Shown piece by piece: positions 6,813-9,670 of a stretch of 9,670 nucleotides of DNA. The stretch covers positions 1 to 9,670 of the forward strand of contig CAUDRX010000083.1 of NCBI GenBank assembly GCA_958451915.1. Direction: 5' to 3'. The stretch's first letter is position 1, and each line of letters opens with the position of its first letter. The position numbers and the translations under genes are program-made. This stretch comes from an uncultured Peptococcaceae bacterium (lineage in GTDB: Bacteria > Bacillota > Peptococcia > Peptococcales > Peptococcaceae). The notes under the pieces are model-generated. The model did not search any database and was not told the DNA's origin. It worked only from the letters and a program-made list of their open reading frames with translations.

Positions 6813-6828
6813 TAATATTAAAGTATTA
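6813..6828. promoter_or_regulatory. possible operator in the yerC leader
   Basis: TAATA (6813-6817) and TATTA (6824-6828) form an inverted repeat with a 6-nt centre, embedded in a repeated TTTAATA element on the minus strand. It lies between the predicted +1 (~6832) and the yerC SD, where a bound dimer could block transcription. AT-rich leaders form such repeats by chance, so this is tentative. Confidence 0.3.
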
Positions 6829-6838
6829 AACTACGACT

Positions 6839-6867
6839 ATGATACCTGTAAAGCCATCGCTTGTCAA
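6839..6867 (-). promoter_or_regulatory. strong promoter of the yerC-thrC operon
   Basis: On the minus strand, a perfect TTGACA (6867-6862), a 17-nt spacer and TATCAT (6844-6839). The predicted start is near 6832, giving a ~34-nt leader with an RBS before yerC. It lies just after the terminator of the upstream small-RNA gene. Confidence 0.8.
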
Positions 6868-6891
6868 CATCTGTCCACCGCTCAAACGCGT

Positions 6892-6922
6892 ACAAAAAAG
6901 CGGCAGACATAAGTCTGCCGCT
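6892..6922 (-). terminator. terminator of the small-RNA gene
   Basis: A 10-bp perfect GC-rich stem (6899-6908 with 6913-6922, loop of 4) is followed on the minus strand by six U residues (complement of 6894-6899). No protein gene lies immediately upstream; it closes the non-coding transcript that starts near 7142. Confidence 0.85.
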
Positions 6923-7142
6923 CTGATGGTTTATCAAGTCCCGCACCGCCGTAAGGAGTGAGGTTTTGAACCTGCCAAAGCAGGTGGGTGCTTCTCACGC
7001 GCATTCTGTAGCAATGATAGTGCCGACGTCGGAACGCGGGCTAAGAGCTGCAATGCAGCGAGTGAAGAGTCAGCTCCCGTTTAAAAATGTGTTGGAACAA
7101 AACGAGTCACATACACTTACAAACATAGCAGGATGATTCCTT
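6923..7142 (-). ncRNA. ssrS: probable 6S RNA (ssrS), RNA polymerase regulator
   Basis: This ~220-nt region lies between its own promoter (7149-7177) and terminator and has no plausible protein gene. The two ends pair: 7128-7133 with 6939-6944 (6 bp, one G-U) and 7134-7137 with 6933-6936, forming the closing stem of a long rod. Inside it, GUAAG (near 7120) can pair with CUUAC (near 6954). A stem of GUGAG with CUCAC encloses an ACCUGC/GCAGGU hairpin. The 3' half contains CACCCACCU, AGGUUCAAAACC and UACGGCGG, which I recognise from bacterial 6S RNAs. 6S RNA binds sigma-A holoenzyme by mimicking an open promoter. The structure and transcription signals are directly visible; the family name rests on recalled motifs. 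RNase P, tmRNA and SRP RNA signatures are absent. Confidence 0.7.
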
Positions 7143-7148
7143 GCATTT

Positions 7149-7177
7149 ACTATACCACATCGAAATAGCCGAATCAA
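7149..7177 (-). promoter_or_regulatory. promoter of the 6S-like RNA
   Basis: On the minus strand, TTGATT (7177-7172), a 17-nt spacer and TATAGT (7154-7149). The predicted +1 (~7142) coincides with the start of the 5' strand of the RNA's closing stem, which supports both calls. Confidence 0.7.
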
Positions 7178-7239
7178 CGCTATTTCACGATCTTATGGAA
7201 TTTTTCGTTAAATTTCCGCCAAGGATCTGTGAAAACGCC

Positions 7240-7893
7240 TCACTTGCCGCTGCCAGCAAAATTATGCTTGAAGAAGTCTGCGTCTTCCGCGAGCAGGCGA
7301 TCGCGGCAGCTGTCTGCCTCAGTGATCGGCCTGAGCGGCCGGCAGGGCACACCTACCGCCAGACAACCCGCCGGGATGTCACGGGTGACCACGCTGCCGG
7401 CGCCGATCACAGCACCGTCGCCGATCGTCACGCCATCTGTCACGCAAACGTTCGCGGCCAGCCAGACATTGTCACCGATGTGGATATCGCGGGCATATTC
7501 TGCCAGCGTCGTGTTGCCCGCTGCATCCAGCCCCATGCGTTCCTGCGCGATCAGCGGATGGTTCGTCGCCAAAAGTGACACATTCGGCCCGATCGCCACG
7601 TTGTCGCCGATGAAGACCCGCGCATCGTCCATCACCGTAAAATTGAAGTTTGCAAAAAAGTTCTCACCGATGAACGTGTGCGTGCCATAGTTGATGTACA
7701 CCGGCCCCACAAAGTGGAATGTCCTGCCGATCGCCCCGAACATCCCCCGCAGGATCTCCTCTCGCTCCGGATCCCATTCCGGCAGCTGGTTCACCCGCCG
7801 GTTCGCCTCGTGGGTCCGCGCCTTGATCTGCTTCAGTTCCGGGCACTGGTTGTTGAACAGCTTTCCCTGAAAGATCTTCTCTTCTTCACGCAT
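7240..7893 (-). CDS. sugar O-acetyltransferase, maltose/galactoside acetyltransferase type (left-handed beta-helix)
   Basis: This 217-aa protein belongs to the Maa/LacA/NodL branch of hexapeptide-repeat acetyltransferases. These transfer acetyl from acetyl-CoA to sugar hydroxyls as trimers in the cytoplasm. The N-terminal Mac domain covers residues ~5-55. The coils of the beta-helix run through ~60-180, with isoleucine/valine-headed repeats such as FIGDNVAIGPNVSL and VTIGDGAVIGAGSVV. The catalytic histidine is probably His112 in ATNHPL, and the C-terminal VGVPCRPLRPI is the usual closing motif. The real sugar acceptor is unknown. The ATG at 7893 has AAAGGAG upstream with a ~10-nt gap; longer in-frame starts (7917, 7977) overlap the promoter. 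It is a single gene; no clear terminator was seen in the ~60 nt before the RNA promoter. Confidence 0.88.
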   Translation of the reverse strand: MREEEKIFQGKLFNNQCPELKQIKARTHEANRRVNQLPEWDPEREEILRGMFGAIGRTFHFVGPVYINYGTHTFIGENFFANFNFTVMDDARVFIGDNVAIGPNVSLLATNHPLIAQERMGLDAAGNTTLAEYARDIHIGDNVWLAANVCVTDGVTIGDGAVIGAGSVVTRDIPAGCLAVGVPCRPLRPITEADSCRDRLLAEDADFFKHNFAGSGK

Positions 7894-7923
7894 CGTTACC
7901 ACGCTCCTTTCGTTCATGACCCC

Positions 7924-7952
7924 ATGATAGCCCCTTTTGCCGGGCAGCGCAA
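7924..7952 (-). promoter_or_regulatory. promoter of the acetyltransferase gene
   Basis: On the minus strand, TTGCGC (7952-7947), a 17-nt spacer and TATCAT (7929-7924). The predicted start near 7917 gives a ~24-nt leader and favours the ATG at 7893. Confidence 0.55.
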
Positions 7953-8005
7953 GGGGGCTGCAGGAGGGATCGCTCATTCAGCACCAGCCTTGTGCCTGTG
8001 GCATG

Positions 8006-8037
8006 AAAAAAGACCTCAGCCATCAGGCTGAGATCTT
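8006..8037 (-). terminator. terminator of the SLH protein gene
   Basis: A 7-bp perfect stem (8015-8021 with 8026-8032), extended by four more pairs after one mismatch, has a 4-nt loop and is followed on the minus strand by six U residues (complement of 8006-8011). It begins shortly after the SLH gene stop at 8045. Confidence 0.8.
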
Positions 8038-8044
8038 CTCCTGT

Positions 8045-8385
8045 TCATAAAAGACCGGTCCATTGTTCGACCGTTTCGCCATCTTCAGTGATCCACTCGT
8101 AGTCATGGCTGTTGGTCGCTTCCTGGATGTCGGCATAGTACCAGGCATCTTCCGGATTGTCCGGCCAGGTCTTCATTTCTTTCACAGACAGAAGGTGATC
8201 CGCATCCGGCACACGACCGAGCGTGCGGTTGACAATGGCACAGGCTTCGGCACGGGTGATGCTGTTGTTCGGACGTACGCTGCCATCTTCATAGCCGCCA
8301 AGGATGCCATGATCGACAGCATCCTGGATCGCACCGGCATACCATTCATCACCGTTCACATCGGTGAAAGTCCCGCTCTCATAGG
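8045..8385 (-). pseudogene. 3' remnant of an S-layer-homology (SLH) domain protein, interrupted by an IS3-family element
   Basis: The reading frame runs from the IS boundary to a TGA at 8045 and encodes ~113 residues. It begins YESGTFTDVNGDEW, the classic start of an SLH domain. AIQDAVDHGILGGYEDGSV and ITRAEACAIVNRTLGR follow as conserved SLH helices. The last ~50 residues (KTWPDNPEDAWYYADIQEA, then TNSHDYEW) look like the degenerate last repeat seen at the C-terminus of cell-wall-anchored Bacillota proteins. SLH domains bind secondary cell-wall polymers. The GTG at 8359 has no SD and cuts into the domain, so it is not a real start. The 5' part of the gene should lie to the right of the window. 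Its own terminator follows. Confidence 0.85.
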
Positions 8386-8414
8386 TGAAGTGACCCCAAA
8401 AAGTTAGACAGTAT
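8386..8414 (+). repeat. left terminal inverted repeat of the IS
   Basis: This 29-nt end matches the inverted right end at 22 of 29 positions without gaps, with the inner 12 positions identical. The outer TGAA matches the other tip, which is why I place the boundary here and not at the TG at 8391. Confidence 0.75.
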
Positions 8415-8431
8415 TTTTGTGAAAAAATTGT

Positions 8432-9326
8432 TCAAGCAACCGAAAGGGCTTGTTGTCTGTGAATGGCAGGCGGCAGGCCCTTTAACTTTGCTTTGATTCT
8501 GCGATTATTGTAGTAATCCAGATAATCTACCAGTTCCTGTTTGAAATGTTCCTGCGAATTAAATTCCTGCAGATACAACAACTCACTTTTGAGTAAGCCG
8601 AAGAAATTCTCCATCACAGCATTGTCCAGGCAGTTGCCTTTACGGCTCATACTCTGCTCAATGCCTTTTTCCCGGAGCATGCGCCGGTATTGCCTGTGCT
8701 GATACTGCCAACCCTGATCAGAATGGAGGATCAATCCGGTTCCATCTGGTATAGTTTCAAATGCCTTCTCCAGCATGGAAATTACCATGCTCAATACCGG
8801 CCGCTCAGAGATGGTATAGCTGACCAGATAACCGTTGTGCAAATCTTAAATAGGCGAGAGATATATTTTTTGCCCAAACAAACTGAACTCGGTTACGTCT
8901 GTCACCCATTTCTGGTTTGGCTTTTCTGCATAGAAGTTTCGGTTCAGCAGATTAGGGGTAGTTTTTCCTACTTCACCCTTGTAAGAGCGATATTTCTTGA
9001 TTTTGACACGGCAAACCAGTCCCAGTTCCTTCATAAGCCGCTGTACTGTCTTGTGGTTCAGATGGATCCCTTTATTGTGTAATGCTATGGTAATGCGGCG
9101 GTATCCATACCTTCCTTTATTTTCGTGGTAGATAGAAACAATCTCTTTTTTAGCTTCTGCATATTTATCTGCCCGTTGCATCCGTTTTAGATGATAATAG
9201 AAAGTGGCACGAGGCAGTTGAGCGATTTCAAGCAGGATGGATAAAGGATATTTTGGCCTTAAGTTTTGGACTACCTGCGTTTTCTGTGCTGGCGTCGCTC
9301 TTCTTCCAAAACCAAGGCTTGCAAGT
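8432..9326 (-). pseudogene. IS3-family transposase OrfB (DDE integrase core) with an in-frame stop
   Basis: OrfB is entered by -1 frameshifting from orfA. It starts with KKLASLGFGRR, has the HTH_21-like segment (ENKGRYGYRRITIAL) and then the rve integrase core. The first Asp is in WVTDVTEF (codon 8899-8897), the second in HSDQGWQYQ (8719-8717), and the Glu in DNAVMENFF (8611-8609). The last two are separated by 35 residues, as in DD35E enzymes. A TAA at 8848-8846 interrupts YLSPI-stop-DLHNGYLVSY, where relatives read straight through; the frame on both sides is the same, so a single base substitution explains it. Everything needed for catalysis except continuity is retained. The true stop is at 8432, close to the left inverted repeat. 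Confidence 0.85.
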
Positions 9327-9609
9327 TTTTTAAGTAATCTATCTCTGCTCGCAGCCGCTGGTTCTCTGCAATAAGGTCTTCCTCCGCTTTGCCTGTCAGT
9401 TTCTTCGGCCTTCCCGAACTTTTTCGACCACGTCGTTCTACAGCAAGGCCTTCCGGCCCTTCTTCAAGATAGATTCGTTCCCAGCGTTCAATGATGCCGT
9501 GATCGCTGATTTCAAACCTTCTCATCACTTCGCGTATACTCAGATGTTCCTTTCGCAATGTTTCTACTACCGTTCGCTTGAATTCCGGTGTGTAATGTTT
9601 GTTTGGCAT
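9271..9609 (-). CDS. IS3-family transposase OrfA (helix-turn-helix)
   Basis: At 112 aa this is a typical OrfA. Residues ~5-45 (YTPEFKRTVVETLRKEHLS, then IREVMRRFEIS) form a helix-turn-helix that binds the inverted repeats. A basic region RRGRKSSGRPKKL (59-71) and a leucine-zipper-like helix ENQRLRAEIDYLKNL (83-97) follow. The ATG at 9609 has a GGGGTGA SD 7 nt upstream. It ends at TAG 9271 in the absence of frameshifting. The A AAA AAC heptamer at 9331-9325 sits in the correct phase in the zipper, as in other IS3 members. Confidence 0.88.
   Translation of the reverse strand: MPNKHYTPEFKRTVVETLRKEHLSIREVMRRFEISDHGIIERWERIYLEEGPEGLAVERRGRKSSGRPKKLTGKAEEDLIAENQRLRAEIDYLKNLQALVLEEERRQHRKRR
9325..9331 (-). 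other. programmed -1 ribosomal frameshift site (A AAA AAC)
   Basis: In orfA the codons TTA AAA AAC (9333-9325) contain the slippery heptamer in the X XXY YYZ phase. Slipping back by one base gives AAA AAA CTT and continues into the orfB frame as KKLASLGFG. The orfA stop follows 54 nt later. Producing OrfAB by this route is established for IS3-family elements. Confidence 0.7.
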
Positions 9610-9641
9610 AATAAATCACCCCATCTGTCAGAAAGTATATC

Positions 9642-9670
9642 ATACTGTCTAACAAATGGGGTGCAGTTCA
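9642..9670 (-). repeat. right terminal inverted repeat of the IS
   Basis: This 29-nt end starts TGAACTGCACCCC on the minus strand and shares GTTAGACAGTAT with the left end. It reaches the last base of the window. It lies upstream of orfA. Confidence 0.75.

Larger units (their letters stand above)
8386..9670 (-). mobile_element. IS3-family insertion sequence (1285 bp)
   Basis: The element carries orfA and orfB of an IS3-family transposase on the minus strand, between imperfect terminal inverted repeats. The tips read TGAAGTGACCCC (from 8386) and TGAACTGCACCCC (inward from 9670), and the inner 12 bases GTTAGACAGTAT are identical at both ends. It is inserted in an SLH gene in the same orientation. 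The window ends at its outer tip, so the target duplication cannot be verified; the left flank is atagg (8381-8385). It looks more AT-rich than the host genes around it. Because orfB carries a nonsense codon, this copy probably cannot make its own complete transposase. Confidence 0.88.

Noticed and set aside
6923..7142. RNase P RNA, tmRNA, SRP RNA or a riboswitch for thrC
   Set aside because: Signature segments of those RNAs are missing, and the RNA ends at a full terminator before the separate yerC-thrC promoter.
8386..8391. IS left boundary at the TG of 8391 (1275-bp element)
   Set aside because: It leaves no matching target duplication (aag against gtt), whereas extending both ends to TGAA gives a better inverted repeat.
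1..9670. CRISPR arrays, tRNA or rRNA genes, prophage or defence system
   Set aside because: No spaced repeats, cloverleaf sequences, phage structural genes or recognisable defence proteins were seen on either strand.

Overview
This window looks like a GC-rich chromosomal stretch of a Bacillota (Firmicutes) bacterium. The signs are a DnaD-family primosome protein beside a DnaI/DnaC-type helicase loader, a YerC/YecD TrpR-like repressor, an Asp23/Gls24 domain, a C-terminal S-layer-homology (SLH) tail and strong AGGAGG ribosome binding sites. Clostridia or Negativicutes both fit; I cannot settle the genus. Every supported gene lies on the minus strand, so transcription runs from high to low coordinates.

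Right end (8045-9670): an IS3-family insertion sequence (8386-9670) has landed in the SLH domain of a surface-protein gene and leaves only its last ~113 codons in the window. The IS has orfA, a well-phased A AAA AAC -1 frameshift site, and an orfB broken by one in-frame TAA between its first and second catalytic aspartates. The window ends exactly at the predicted right tip of the element.

Middle (4907-7893): a monocistronic hexapeptide-repeat acetyltransferase is followed by a 440-nt region without protein genes. That region holds a complete small-RNA transcription unit (promoter, ~220-nt structured RNA resembling 6S RNA, terminator) and then the strong promoter of a yerC-thrC operon. The TrpR-like regulator and threonine synthase are 2 nt apart, and the operon ends at a 14-bp perfect hairpin.

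Left-centre (1038-4853): a five-gene unit runs sfsA > P-loop ATPase/Asp23 fusion > dnaD-like > dnaC/dnaI-like > small membrane protein with an L7/L12-like tail. Gaps are 2-30 nt, with one promoter in front of sfsA and one terminator at the end. The sfsA promoter is placed so that the mRNA may begin at the start codon itself (leaderless). The unit couples helicase loading with an unusual ATPase-Asp23 fusion and is the most interesting coding context here.

Left end (1-984): a nudC-type NAD(H) pyrophosphatase with its own promoter, then the first 17 codons of another minus-strand gene with a good promoter and RBS. Its coding sequence runs into a (GCGT)n tetranucleotide tract at the window edge, the layout expected of a phase-variable contingency gene.
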